Shown here: piece after piece, positions 7,473 to 14,722 of the stretch
How positions within the stretch are numbered: the first letter of the stretch is position 1
How the letters are laid out: every line of letters begins with the position of its first letter
DNA from: Propionibacteriaceae bacterium
GTDB lineage: Bacteria; Actinomycetota; Actinomycetes; Propionibacteriales; Propionibacteriaceae
Assembly (NCBI GenBank): GCA_031254155.1
Contig: JAIRVA010000300.1
Span: 1-18,790 of the forward strand
Direction of reading: 5' to 3'
Length of the DNA: 18,790 nucleotides
Translations under genes and position numbers: made by a program
Notes under the pieces: model-generated
Database searches by the model: none
What the model was told of the DNA's origin: nothing
What the model saw: only the letters and a program-made list of their open reading frames with translations

Positions 7473-8201
7473 ATGGACATTTCTTCTGGGGTTGGCGTGC
7501 TGGACAAGGCCGCCGCCGTCTTGACCGCTCTTGAGTCGGGACCGATGACCCTCGCCGGTCTGGTTTCCGTCACTGGCCTGGCGCGGCCGACCGCCCACCG
7601 CCTGGCCGTCGCCCTCGAGTACCACCGCCTCGTCGGGCGGGACCTTAACGGGCGCTTCGTCCTGGGCCCGCGCCTCGGGGAGCTCGCCCAGTCGGCCGGC
7701 GAGGACCGGTTGCTGGCCACCGCCGGCCCGATCCTGGCCCGGCTGCGCGACATCACCGGCGAATCCTCGCAACTGTTCCGCCGCCAGGGTGACATCCGCA
7801 TCTGCGTGGCCGCCTCTGAACGGCCCTCCGGGCTGCGTGACACGGTCCCCATCGGGGCCCAGTTGAGCATGAAGGCCGGGTCGGCCGCCCAGGTTCTCCT
7901 GGCCTGGGAGGAACCGGACCGGATCCAGCGCGGTCTCATCCAGGCCCACTTCAACGCCGAAACCCTGGCCAGCGTCCGGCACCGCGGCTGGGCCCAGTCG
8001 ATCGGCGAGCGGGAGACGGGGGTCGCGTCGGTGTCGGCGCCCGTCCGCTCGCCCAGCGGCAAGATCATCGCCGCCGTCTCCGTGTCGGGGCCCATCGAGC
8101 GGCTCACCCGCTCCCCCGGGCGCCTCCACGCCCCGGCCGTCGTCGCCGCCGCCGAGAAACTGTCGAGCGTTCTCCGCCGGACAGGCGGCGCCCGGGACTA
8201 A
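7473..8201 (+). CDS. ndgR: IclR-family regulator of amino acid biosynthesis (NdgR/LtbR type)
   Basis: This 242-residue protein closely resembles NdgR of Streptomyces and LtbR of Corynebacterium, IclR-type regulators of leucine and other amino-acid genes. The start MDISSGVGVLDKAAAVL and the winged-helix recognition region LAGLVSVTGLARPTAHRLAVA (about 27-48) match that group. GRFVLGPRLGELA follows. The effector domain holds GESSQLFRRQGDIRICVA, RDTVPIGAQLSMKAGSAAQV, RGWAQSIGERETGVASVSAPV and AVSVSGPIERLTR. It is divergent from leuCD, the arrangement expected for a direct regulator of that operon. Whether it represses or activates here, and in response to which ligand, cannot be seen. The ATG at 7473 follows a -10-like TAGTAT by 6 bases with no ribosome-binding site. 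Confidence 0.93.
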   Translation: MDISSGVGVLDKAAAVLTALESGPMTLAGLVSVTGLARPTAHRLAVALEYHRLVGRDLNGRFVLGPRLGELAQSAGEDRLLATAGPILARLRDITGESSQLFRRQGDIRICVAASERPSGLRDTVPIGAQLSMKAGSAAQVLLAWEEPDRIQRGLIQAHFNAETLASVRHRGWAQSIGERETGVASVSAPVRSPSGKIIAAVSVSGPIERLTRSPGRLHAPAVVAAAEKLSSVLRRTGGARD

Positions 8202-8221
8202 GGAACCACGGGCCAACGTGC

Positions 8222-8227
8222 TAGTTT
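8222..8227 (+). promoter_or_regulatory. Candidate -10 box of the small membrane protein gene (leaderless)
   Basis: TAGTTT ends 6 bases before the ATG at 8234. No ribosome-binding site lies at a proper distance. The -35 is not recognisable. It would drive the two-gene unit 8234-10365. Confidence 0.45.
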
Positions 8228-8233
8228 GTTCCC

Positions 8234-8617
8234 ATGAGCCTTGAGAAGGTCTTTTTTGGTTTCTTCGTCCTGCTGGCGGCCACGCTGAACTTCGGCTTCT
8301 TCGTCGGCGATCTCGGCGACGCGAACTACCACTCCGCGATTGAATTGTACGCGGCAATCGTCGTTGGCCTCGTCGCCACCGTCCTGAAACTGGGCGACCG
8401 GACCCAGATCGGGGCCATCCACCTGGCGACCTCGCTGGTGGCCGACATCCAGCTCATCGCGGCGGCCGTCGTCCTGTCAATTGGCCTCGCCACCGAGGAT
8501 CCCGTGACCCCGGCGACGATGGCCACCGCCGTGTCGCTATCCGGCGGGGCGCTGCTGGCCAACATCGTCTCCGTCGTCCTGCTCGTTGTCGAAACCGCCA
8601 CTTTCCGGCGCCGCTGA
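8234..8617 (+). CDS. Small four-helix membrane protein, probably DUF6394 family
   Basis: The 127-residue product has four hydrophobic segments at about 5-25, 36-52, 60-84 and 98-122, and ends FRRR. FFGFFVLLAATLNFGFF, ELYAAIVVGLVATVLKLGDRTQIGA and LATSLVADIQLIAAAVV recall a family I know as DUF6394, for which no function is established to my knowledge; the family name is from memory. The LKLGDRTQIGA loop between helices 2 and 3 is its most distinctive hydrophilic patch. Its TGA shares one base with the ATG of the downstream potassium channel (TGATG), so the two are translationally coupled and may act together, perhaps as an accessory subunit. That role is inference. Confidence 0.8.
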   Translation: MSLEKVFFGFFVLLAATLNFGFFVGDLGDANYHSAIELYAAIVVGLVATVLKLGDRTQIGAIHLATSLVADIQLIAAAVVLSIGLATEDPVTPATMATAVSLSGGALLANIVSVVLLVVETATFRRR

Positions 8618-10365
8618 TGGCCCGGCCCACCGGCCGGCGGAACCGGCGTCTCCGCTCCCGGAGCCTCCACGTCGCCGAGGTGGCGATCCCCGCGGAGGTA
8701 CCGAACACCACGGCGATCTTCATCGTCATGCGGAAGATGCGGCAGCCGTTGCTGCTCCTCATCGGGATCGCGGCGGTGGCCGTGATCGGGCTGACGCTCA
8801 TGCCCGGCGACCCCCAGCCCGACGGGACCTCGGGGCGCCTGAACGCGTTCGAGGCCTTCTACGTCTTCTCCATCACGGCCACGACCATCGGGTACGGCGA
8901 GGTCCCGCACGCCTTCTCCGTCTACCAGCGCTGGTGGGTCGTGTCCTTCATCTACATGTCCGTCATCGGGTGGGCGTACACCATCGCCCGACTCATGTTC
9001 CTGTTCAACGACCAGGCCTTTCGCGCCGCCCGGACCTCGCAGGCCGTCCGCCGGACGATCTCGCACATCCGCCAGCCGTTCACGATCATCGTGGGCTACG
9101 GGTACATCGGGCGGACCATCGCCCAAGCCCTTGACGGCCTCGGCCGGCGCGTCGTCGTCCTCGATCTCAAGGCGGACTCGGTCGAGCGCCTGGCGACAGA
9201 TCTGCTCCGCCAGGAGGTGCCCGGGGTCTGTGGCGACGCCCGCAACCCGTCGGCCCTCGGTCTCGCCGGGCTGGGCCAACCGGACTGTACGGCGGTCATC
9301 GCCGTGACCGGTGACGAAGAGGTCAACCTCCAAGTCGTGATGACCTGCTCGCTCCTGCGCCCGCGCCTGCCCGTCATCGCCCGCGCGTCCGGCCCGGCGA
9401 CCACCCACGCCATGGCCGACTTCGCCCCGACAGCCATCATCAACCCGTTCGACGAGTACGGCAACTACCTCATTCTGGCCCTCCGCCGCCCCTACGCCTT
9501 CCGCCTCATCACCTGGCTGATGGCAGGCACGGGCACGTCGCTCCCGCCGGTCCAGATCCACCCGGAGGTCACGACCTGGCTCGTGATCGCCGACGGACCG
9601 TTCGGGGCTGAGATCGCCGCCGACCTGCGCCGCGAGGGGTACGCGGCCACCGTCGTCGATCCCGCGGGCGAGGTCGAGTGCGCGGACGTGGACGCCGTCA
9701 TCGCGGGCGCGGAGTCGGACACCGTCAATCTCGCCCTCGCCGCCCACGTCCGGACCACCCACCCCCGGATCTTCCTGGCCGTCCGCCAGCAGTCCCACGC
9801 CCACCTGCCGCTCCTGGACGCCTTCGCCCCCGACTCCGTCTTCTTCCCGCCCCGCCTGGTCGCCCAGCAGGCGGTGGCCAACCTGATCACCCCGCGCCTG
9901 TGGTCCTTCATCCGGGAACTCATGGCCGCCGACGACGACGCCGCCCGCGACCTGACCACCCGGCTCGTCAAACGGCTCGGCGCCGGCTCCCCCGTCGCGA
10001 CCAGGATGTGGATCACCGACACCGGTACCCCCGCCGTCGCCCGCTGGCTCGCCCGGCGGCCCCTCGAACTGGGCGCCCTGTTCCGCTCGCCCCGCGACCG
10101 GACCCAGCTGATCGCGGCGTACCCCCTGATGCTCATCCGGGGGCCAGAAATCATCCGGCTGCCGGCGGAAACCCAGGAACTGCGCCGCGGCGACGAGATC
10201 GTCATGGTGGGTACCCACACCGGTTTCGCCGACCAGAACGGGTGTCTCTTCGACGACTCGACCCTGTTTTACGCCGCCACCGGGCGGGACATCCCGACCT
10301 CGGGAGTGTGGCGCCTCCTCACCCGGCAACGCTGGCGCGACGCGTTCCCGCCGGCCGAGTCCTGA
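8617..10365 (+). CDS. Two-helix potassium channel with tandem RCK/TrkA-N domains
   Basis: The 582-residue protein is an ion-channel-type K+ transporter gated by a cytoplasmic nucleotide-binding module. TM1 is at about 44-62, the pore loop carries the filter TTIGYGE (89-95), and TM2 is at about 105-127. The first Rossmann domain has IVGYGYIGRTIAQAL (GxGxxG at 160-165) and VVVLDLKADSVERL, with GDARNPSAL and VTGDEEVNLQVV as in TrkA-N. A second, weaker Rossmann-like unit starts near WLVIADGPFGAEIA (about 315) and lacks a full GxGxxG. A C-terminal region with ELRRGDEIVMVGT resembles a TrkA-C ligand-binding domain. The start shares a base with the previous stop. Related proteins begin near residue 30, so the basic N-terminus may be lineage-specific or the start may lie further in. 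Confidence 0.9.
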   Translation: MARPTGRRNRRLRSRSLHVAEVAIPAEVPNTTAIFIVMRKMRQPLLLLIGIAAVAVIGLTLMPGDPQPDGTSGRLNAFEAFYVFSITATTIGYGEVPHAFSVYQRWWVVSFIYMSVIGWAYTIARLMFLFNDQAFRAARTSQAVRRTISHIRQPFTIIVGYGYIGRTIAQALDGLGRRVVVLDLKADSVERLATDLLRQEVPGVCGDARNPSALGLAGLGQPDCTAVIAVTGDEEVNLQVVMTCSLLRPRLPVIARASGPATTHAMADFAPTAIINPFDEYGNYLILALRRPYAFRLITWLMAGTGTSLPPVQIHPEVTTWLVIADGPFGAEIAADLRREGYAATVVDPAGEVECADVDAVIAGAESDTVNLALAAHVRTTHPRIFLAVRQQSHAHLPLLDAFAPDSVFFPPRLVAQQAVANLITPRLWSFIRELMAADDDAARDLTTRLVKRLGAGSPVATRMWITDTGTPAVARWLARRPLELGALFRSPRDRTQLIAAYPLMLIRGPEIIRLPAETQELRRGDEIVMVGTHTGFADQNGCLFDDSTLFYAATGRDIPTSGVWRLLTRQRWRDAFPPAES

Positions 10366-10375
10366 GTTCTAGAAC
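10366..10375. repeat. Perfect 10-base palindrome between two convergent stop codons
   Basis: GTTCTAGAAC fills exactly the space between the TGA of the potassium channel gene and the TAG of the convergent TIGR02206 gene. It is too short, and lacks a T-run, for a normal intrinsic terminator. No function is assigned. Confidence 0.35.
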
Positions 10376-11125
10376 CTAGGCCCGGGACGCCGCAGTCTGT
10401 CGGCGTACCCACGGCAGGTACATCGCCGTCCACAAGACACCGAGCAGCAGGACGAGTACGGGGATGTAGGCCGGCCCGGCGATGTCGAGGATCGGTTGCA
10501 GCGGCGAACCGGCGGCGCCGGTCGCCAGGAACCAGAAGTTGGTCCCCCAGCGGTGGTTCGCCAGCAACGACACCGCGACGGCGACGACCAGGATGATGGC
10601 CGCCTTCCAGAGCTGCCGCCACGACGGCCGGAATTCGCGGCTGACGAGGAGCATCAGGGGGTAGGCCAGGAGGCAGCCGTGGATCGCGAAGGCCTGCCAG
10701 GTGAAGATGTTGAAGATGGGCTGGGCGAACCAGTCGGTCACCAGCAGTGCGGCGAGCGGTCCCCAGGTCCCGACGGCGTAGAGATACTCCCGCGCCCAGG
10801 AGTTGACGCGGAGGGCGTCGGCGATGACGCAGAAGGTCGCCACCGCGCAGGCGTGCAGGGGCAGGATGGCGGGGGTGTAGATGCCCAACGCGATGAACGA
10901 GACCTGGCGGAACCCCTCCATGACCCCGACGGCGATCCCGAGGCCACCCCGCCACCGCCGCCGCCCCCGGGCCGAAGCGCGCTGGTACGCCCAGATGATC
11001 GCCGCCACGCCGAGGGCGACCAGGCCGAGGGCCGTGAAGTGGGCCGGCGTGAACTGGCCGAAGGCCAAGCCTGGCGGGGCATCCGGGGGCGAGGTCCAGA
11101 AATAGTCGTACCACTTGTCGTTCAC
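10376..11125 (-). CDS. TIGR02206/YwaF-like integral membrane protein
   Basis: The 249-residue product has six or seven hydrophobic helices and matches the pattern of the uncharacterised TIGR02206 (YwaF-like) family. Seen are an N-terminal FTPAHFTALG, a charged RRRWRGGLG loop, a helix opening MEGFRQV, LPLHACAVATF, and the late NHRWGTNFWFLATG that is typical of the family. WGPLAALL and FQAFAIHG-like AFAIHGCLLAYPL lie between. The function is unknown to me. The GTG at 11125 is chosen because TACAGT ends 7 bases upstream, suggesting a leaderless mRNA; no ribosome-binding site is visible. It lies 28 bases beyond regX3 on the same strand, so read-through from the regulator pair is possible. Confidence 0.82.
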   Translation of the reverse strand: MNDKWYDYFWTSPPDAPPGLAFGQFTPAHFTALGLVALGVAAIIWAYQRASARGRRRWRGGLGIAVGVMEGFRQVSFIALGIYTPAILPLHACAVATFCVIADALRVNSWAREYLYAVGTWGPLAALLVTDWFAQPIFNIFTWQAFAIHGCLLAYPLMLLVSREFRPSWRQLWKAAIILVVAVAVSLLANHRWGTNFWFLATGAAGSPLQPILDIAGPAYIPVLVLLLGVLWTAMYLPWVRRQTAASRA

Positions 11126-11132
11126 CTAGCCC

Positions 11133-11138
11133 ACTGTA
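11133..11138 (-). promoter_or_regulatory. Candidate -10 box of the TIGR02206 gene (leaderless)
   Basis: TACAGT on the minus strand is followed by 7 bases and the GTG at 11125. It lies in the short gap after regX3, so the gene may have its own transcript in addition to read-through. The -35 is unclear. Confidence 0.45.
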
Positions 11139-11153
11139 GAGGAATCCGTCCCC

Positions 11154-11843
11154 TCATGCCACCGGGACTTCCTCCAGCCGGTAGCCCAGACCGCGCACCG
11201 TCACCAGCCGCGCCGGCTGGTCGGGATCCGGCTCGATTTTGGCGCGCAGACGCCGGACGTGGACGTCGAGGGTCTTGGTGTCGCCGAAGTAGTCCGAACC
11301 CCAGACCCGCTCGATGATCTGTTGACGGGTGAGCACGCGGCCCGCGTGGCGCAGGAGCAGTTCCAGGAGTTCGAACTCGCGCAGCGGCATCGCCACCTCC
11401 ACCCCGTCCACGCTGACGCGGTGCCGCCCGGTGTCCATCGTGAGCCCGCCGACGGTCAGGTTCGCCGGGGCCGGCTCATCCGCCGGGCGGCGCCTGAGCA
11501 GCGACCGCAGCCGGGCCAGCAACTCGGCGGTCGAGAAGGGTTTCGTGATGTAGTCGTCCGCCCCCGACTCCAGCCCGACGACGATGTTCGCCTCGCCGAC
11601 CTTGGCGGTCAGCATCACGATGGGTACGTCGGAGGCGGCCCGGATGGTCCGGCAGACCTCGATGCCCGTCACCTTAGGGATCATGAGGTCGAGGAGGATG
11701 AGGTCCGGGTCGAAGGCCTGGAACTCCTCCAGCGCCCTGACGCCGTCCGCGGCGGTGTGGACCTGGTACCCCTCGCGGGTGAGCAGGTAGGCGAGCGTCT
11801 CGCGGACGTCTTCGGAGTCTTCCACCAGCAGCAAGCGGGTCAT
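11154..11843 (-). CDS. regX3: OmpR/PhoB-family response regulator, RegX3-like
   Basis: The 229-residue regulator has a receiver domain with acidic E8/D9, phospho-acceptor D52 in LILLDLMIP, T79 and K101 in ITKPF. A C-terminal winged helix follows: LREFELLELLLRHAGRVLTRQQI, VWGSDYFGDTKTLDVHVRRLRAKIE and VRGLGYRLE, the last two matching RegX3/PhoB recognition and wing segments. RegX3 activates phosphate-starvation genes in mycobacteria; the pst operon a few kilobases upstream makes the same role likely here. The start ATG overlaps the kinase stop as ATGA, so kinase and regulator are translationally coupled. Open frame upstream of 11843 is antisense-free read-through of another frame inside the kinase gene and is not part of the protein. 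Confidence 0.93.
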   Translation of the reverse strand: MTRLLLVEDSEDVRETLAYLLTREGYQVHTAADGVRALEEFQAFDPDLILLDLMIPKVTGIEVCRTIRAASDVPIVMLTAKVGEANIVVGLESGADDYITKPFSTAELLARLRSLLRRRPADEPAPANLTVGGLTMDTGRHRVSVDGVEVAMPLREFELLELLLRHAGRVLTRQQIIERVWGSDYFGDTKTLDVHVRRLRAKIEPDPDQPARLVTVRGLGYRLEEVPVA

Positions 11844-12883
11844 CCGGCCTCCCCCGGTGGTGCAGTCAGGACGGGCAGCGTCAGGGTGAACGTCGACCCC
11901 GAGCCGGCCTGGCTGACCAGGCCGACGCTCCCGCCGTGGGCGAGGGCGGTGTGCTTGACGATGGCGAGCCCCAGTCCCGTCCCGCCCGACCGCCGCGACC
12001 GGGCGGCGTCGGCCCGGTAGAAGCGCTCGAAGACCCGTTCCTGTTCGTCGCCCGCAATCCCGATGCCCCGGTCGAGGATGTCGATGGCCACCGTACCCCC
12101 GGCCTCCCCCGCCTGGGTCGCGATGGTCACCCGCGAGCCTTTGGGCGAGTAGTGGATCGCGTTGGACAACAGGTTCTCCAGGGCCGTGACGAGCGCCTCC
12201 TCGTCGCCCAGGAGCTGGGCGTCGAACCGCAGCTTGGTCTTGAGCTTGACGCCCCGGCTGCGGGCCGTTTCCAGGGCCTGGGCGACGGCCCGGTCGACCA
12301 GCGTACGCACGGTCGTCGTGGTGAGCACCCGGGTCGGCGTCCCGTCCTCCACGCGGGCGAGCGCCAGCATCTCGTCGGTCAACTGGTCGAGCCGCTCGGC
12401 CAGCCGGGTGAGCCGTCCCGCGAAGTGCTCGACCGAGGCCGGCTCGGCGGCACACGACGCGAGGGCCTGGGCGATGAGCCCGAGCGAGGTGACGGGGGTC
12501 CGCAGCTCGTGGCCGAGGTTGGCGACGAAGTCGCGCCGGATCTGGACCGAGCGGACCTCGTCCGTCCGGTCGGTCACGCTGAGGACCACCCAGCGCGCCT
12601 CGACGACTGCGGCCTGGATGACCACGTCCACGTACGGTCCGAGCGTGGTGAGGTGGACGGGCCGGGCGATGTGCTCCCGCGAGGCCCACGCCTCGTCGGC
12701 CACGGCCGCGAGCTCAGCGTGGGCCAGGACGTCGCCCGCCAGGGGTACGAGGCTCTTGGCCAGCGGCGAGGCGTACACCACCTTGTGGCTCTTCGTCAGC
12801 AGCAGCGTGAACCCGCCGAACGCCCGGACGGTGGCGATGACATGGCCAAGCGCCTTCTTTGACCGGGTGACGGGACGCGACAT
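11840..12883 (-). CDS. senX3: SenX3-like sensor histidine kinase without membrane segments
   Basis: The 347-residue kinase has a short PAS-like N-terminus (about 10-105, with VVYASPLAKSL), then an H-box RRDFVANLGHELRTPV (His 125). N-box ALENLLSNAIHYSPKGS (about 235-250), G1 DRGIGI (271-276), F-box ERVFERFYR and G2 GGTGLGLAIVKH (300-311) follow. These stretches closely follow mycobacterial SenX3. Unlike SenX3 (about 410 residues with two N-terminal helices), no transmembrane helix is present. An in-frame TAG four codons upstream of the ATG excludes a longer start. It is therefore probably cytosolic and may receive phosphate status through a partner such as PhoU or PstB. TAGGCT lies 6 bases before the ATG; metI ends 18 bases upstream. 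Confidence 0.9.
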   Translation of the reverse strand: MSRPVTRSKKALGHVIATVRAFGGFTLLLTKSHKVVYASPLAKSLVPLAGDVLAHAELAAVADEAWASREHIARPVHLTTLGPYVDVVIQAAVVEARWVVLSVTDRTDEVRSVQIRRDFVANLGHELRTPVTSLGLIAQALASCAAEPASVEHFAGRLTRLAERLDQLTDEMLALARVEDGTPTRVLTTTTVRTLVDRAVAQALETARSRGVKLKTKLRFDAQLLGDEEALVTALENLLSNAIHYSPKGSRVTIATQAGEAGGTVAIDILDRGIGIAGDEQERVFERFYRADAARSRRSGGTGLGLAIVKHTALAHGGSVGLVSQAGSGSTFTLTLPVLTAPPGEAG

Positions 12884-12889
12884 ACGTCT

Positions 12890-12895
12890 AGCCTA
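12890..12895 (-). promoter_or_regulatory. Candidate -10 box of senX3 (leaderless)
   Basis: TAGGCT on the minus strand ends 6 bases before the senX3 ATG, inside the 18-base gap after metI. It would let senX3-regX3 be transcribed apart from the methionine operon. No convincing -35 is seen within the metI 3-prime end. Confidence 0.45.
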
Positions 12896-12901
12896 CCGGC
12901 C

Positions 12902-13579
12902 CTACCGGCGGCGCAGGACCAGCCGGGCGAGCCCGTTCCCGATGAGTTGGACACACTGCACCAGGATGATCATGGCGATCACGGCGACGAGGGTCACGAG
13001 GTCGTTGAACCGGCGGTAGCCGTCGGAGAGCGCGAACTGGCCAAGCCCGCCCCCCGAGACCGCGCCCGCCATGGCGGACAGATCGAGCACGCCCACAAAC
13101 AGGAAGGTGTAGCCCAGGATGAGCGGGGCGAGGGCTTCGGGGACGAGAATACGGAACAGGATGTGGGCCCGCGAGGCGCCCATCGCCCGGCCGGCTTCGA
13201 CGATCGCCGGATCGGTGGCGACGAGCGATTGCTCCACGATGCGCGAGGTGGCGACGGAACAGACGATGGTCATGGGGAAGATCGCCGGGACCGTCCCGAT
13301 GTACGCGCCCATCACGACCAGCGTCACCGGGCGGACCGCCGTGATGAAGATGACGAACGGGATCGGCCGGATCACGTTGACGATGACGGACAGGATCGTG
13401 TAGACCGCCCGGTTCTGGAGGAGGCCGCCGCGGCGCGTCCCGTAGAGGGCGAGCCCGAGGGTGAGTCCGATCACCCCGCCGATGAGCAGGGTCACTGCCA
13501 CCATGAGCAGGGTCTCGCCGAGGCTCGACCGGAAGGTCTCGGCCAGGTAGTCGTTCCAGGTGTTTTCCAGCAGGGTCAC
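12902..13579 (-). CDS. metI: Methionine ABC transporter permease MetI
   Basis: MetI is the membrane channel of the D/L-methionine importer. The 225-residue protein has about five hydrophobic helices, beginning with LLMVAVTLLIGGVIGLTLGLALYG. NVIRPIPFVIFITAVRPVT is typical of MetI. The EAA loop that docks to the ATPase is EAGRAMGASRAHILFRILVPEALAPL, and the C-terminus carries GALSGGGLG-like AVSGGGLGQFALSDGYRRF. The GTG start overlaps the metN stop as GTGA, and GGAGG lies about 10 bases upstream. It is the last gene of metQ-metN-metI. Confidence 0.96.
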   Translation of the reverse strand: MTLLENTWNDYLAETFRSSLGETLLMVAVTLLIGGVIGLTLGLALYGTRRGGLLQNRAVYTILSVIVNVIRPIPFVIFITAVRPVTLVVMGAYIGTVPAIFPMTIVCSVATSRIVEQSLVATDPAIVEAGRAMGASRAHILFRILVPEALAPLILGYTFLFVGVLDLSAMAGAVSGGGLGQFALSDGYRRFNDLVTLVAVIAMIILVQCVQLIGNGLARLVLRRR

Positions 13580-14697
13580 AGCGTCGTCTCCTCCCCGGAC
13601 AGTTCGGCCCAGGCGGGGTCGTCCAGCGGTGCGGCCGCCGTCCCGAGGTCGGCGAGCCCGATCCCGTCGGCCGCCAGCTGGGCGAGCAGGTCGTCGATGG
13701 CGGTCTGCCCGGCGGCGGGATCCGGCAAATCGGACACCATTTCCACGACGACGTTGCCGAGCGGGCGGCCCGCCACCTCGGTGATCGAGCCGTACACGAT
13801 CGATGACACGACGTGGCGTCCGGCCGCGATCCGGGCCAGGTTGAAAGCCTCGGAATCCAACGATCCCGCCGTGACGGTCATGAGGACGAGCCGGCCCGGA
13901 TGGGCCGCGTGCAGACGGTCGGTCACCGGCTTGGCCGGATGCGAGTGCAGCGCGTTCTGGATGAAGCGCCGGGTGGTCGGGTGAGCGGGACGGGCGAACA
14001 CGTCGTACGTCGGCCCGGTTTCGACGATCATCCCGGCCTCCATCACCGCCACCCGGTGGCAGATGTTCTGCACGACGCCCATCTCATGGGTGATGACAAC
14101 GATTGTGGTCCCGAGTTCGCGGTTCGCCCGCTGCAGCAGGCCCAGCACGTCCCCCGTCGTTTCCGGGTCGAGCGCCGAGGTCGCCTCGTCGGCCAGCAGG
14201 ATCTGGGGCGAGTGGGCGAGCGCCCGGGCGATCCCGACCCGCTGTTTCTGGCCGCCGGACAAGTGTGAGGGGTACGCCCCCGCCTTGTCCGCCAGGCCGA
14301 CGAAGTCGAGCATCTCGGCGATCCGGGCCGCCCGCCGGGCCTTCGGCCAGCCGGCGAGCTTCAGCGGGTAACCGACGTTCTCCGCCACGGTCTTGGCCGA
14401 GAACAGGGCGAACTGCTGGAACACCATGCCGATGTCGGCGCGCAGCCTCCGCAACTGTTTCTCGCCCAGCCCGCCCAGGTCCGTACCGTTCACCCGGACC
14501 GTGCCCGAGTCGACGGTCTCGAGCGCGTTGACCAGGCGGACCAGCGTTGACTTGCCGGCTCCGGAGTGCCCGATGACGCCGAAGATCTCACGCGCCGGGA
14601 TCTCCAGCGACACATCGTTCACCGCCCGCACCGTCTTGTCCTTCGTGACGAAGGTCTTGCTCGCGTGGGCGAAGCTGATCAGGGGTTCTGCTGTCAT
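13576..14697 (-). CDS. metN: Methionine ABC transporter ATP-binding protein MetN
   Basis: MetN hydrolyses ATP to drive methionine import. The 373-residue protein has Walker A GHSGAGKST (43-51), Q-loop MVFQQF (91-96), signature LSGGQKQR (146-153), Walker B ILLADEATSALD (166-177) and switch histidine in VVITHEM. The C-terminal NIL domain, about residues 290-360 (LVLMTVTAGSLDSEAFNLAR to LLAQLAADGIGLADLG), binds methionine and gives feedback inhibition in this family. The ATG at 14697 is chosen as it precedes the ABC domain directly. An upstream in-frame GTG/ATG region would add 31 residues rich in Arg and overlap the metQ end. It follows metQ by 25 bases, with a -10-like TACGAT in the gap. Confidence 0.96.
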   Translation of the reverse strand: MTAEPLISFAHASKTFVTKDKTVRAVNDVSLEIPAREIFGVIGHSGAGKSTLVRLVNALETVDSGTVRVNGTDLGGLGEKQLRRLRADIGMVFQQFALFSAKTVAENVGYPLKLAGWPKARRAARIAEMLDFVGLADKAGAYPSHLSGGQKQRVGIARALAHSPQILLADEATSALDPETTGDVLGLLQRANRELGTTIVVITHEMGVVQNICHRVAVMEAGMIVETGPTYDVFARPAHPTTRRFIQNALHSHPAKPVTDRLHAAHPGRLVLMTVTAGSLDSEAFNLARIAAGRHVVSSIVYGSITEVAGRPLGNVVVEMVSDLPDPAAGQTAIDDLLAQLAADGIGLADLGTAAAPLDDPAWAELSGEETTL

Positions 14698-14722
14698 AAC
14701 CTGCCCATCGTACAACGATGAC

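Noticed and set aside
8326..10329. Very long minus-strand open frame opposite the potassium channel
   Set aside because: Rich in Gly/Asp/Arg with no domain motif; the plus strand encodes a clear channel. It is a GC-content shadow.
11154..12689. Fusion of an unknown N-terminal region to the response regulator
   Set aside because: The extra residues are an out-of-frame reading of the senX3 gene; the real start is the ATGA overlap at 11843.
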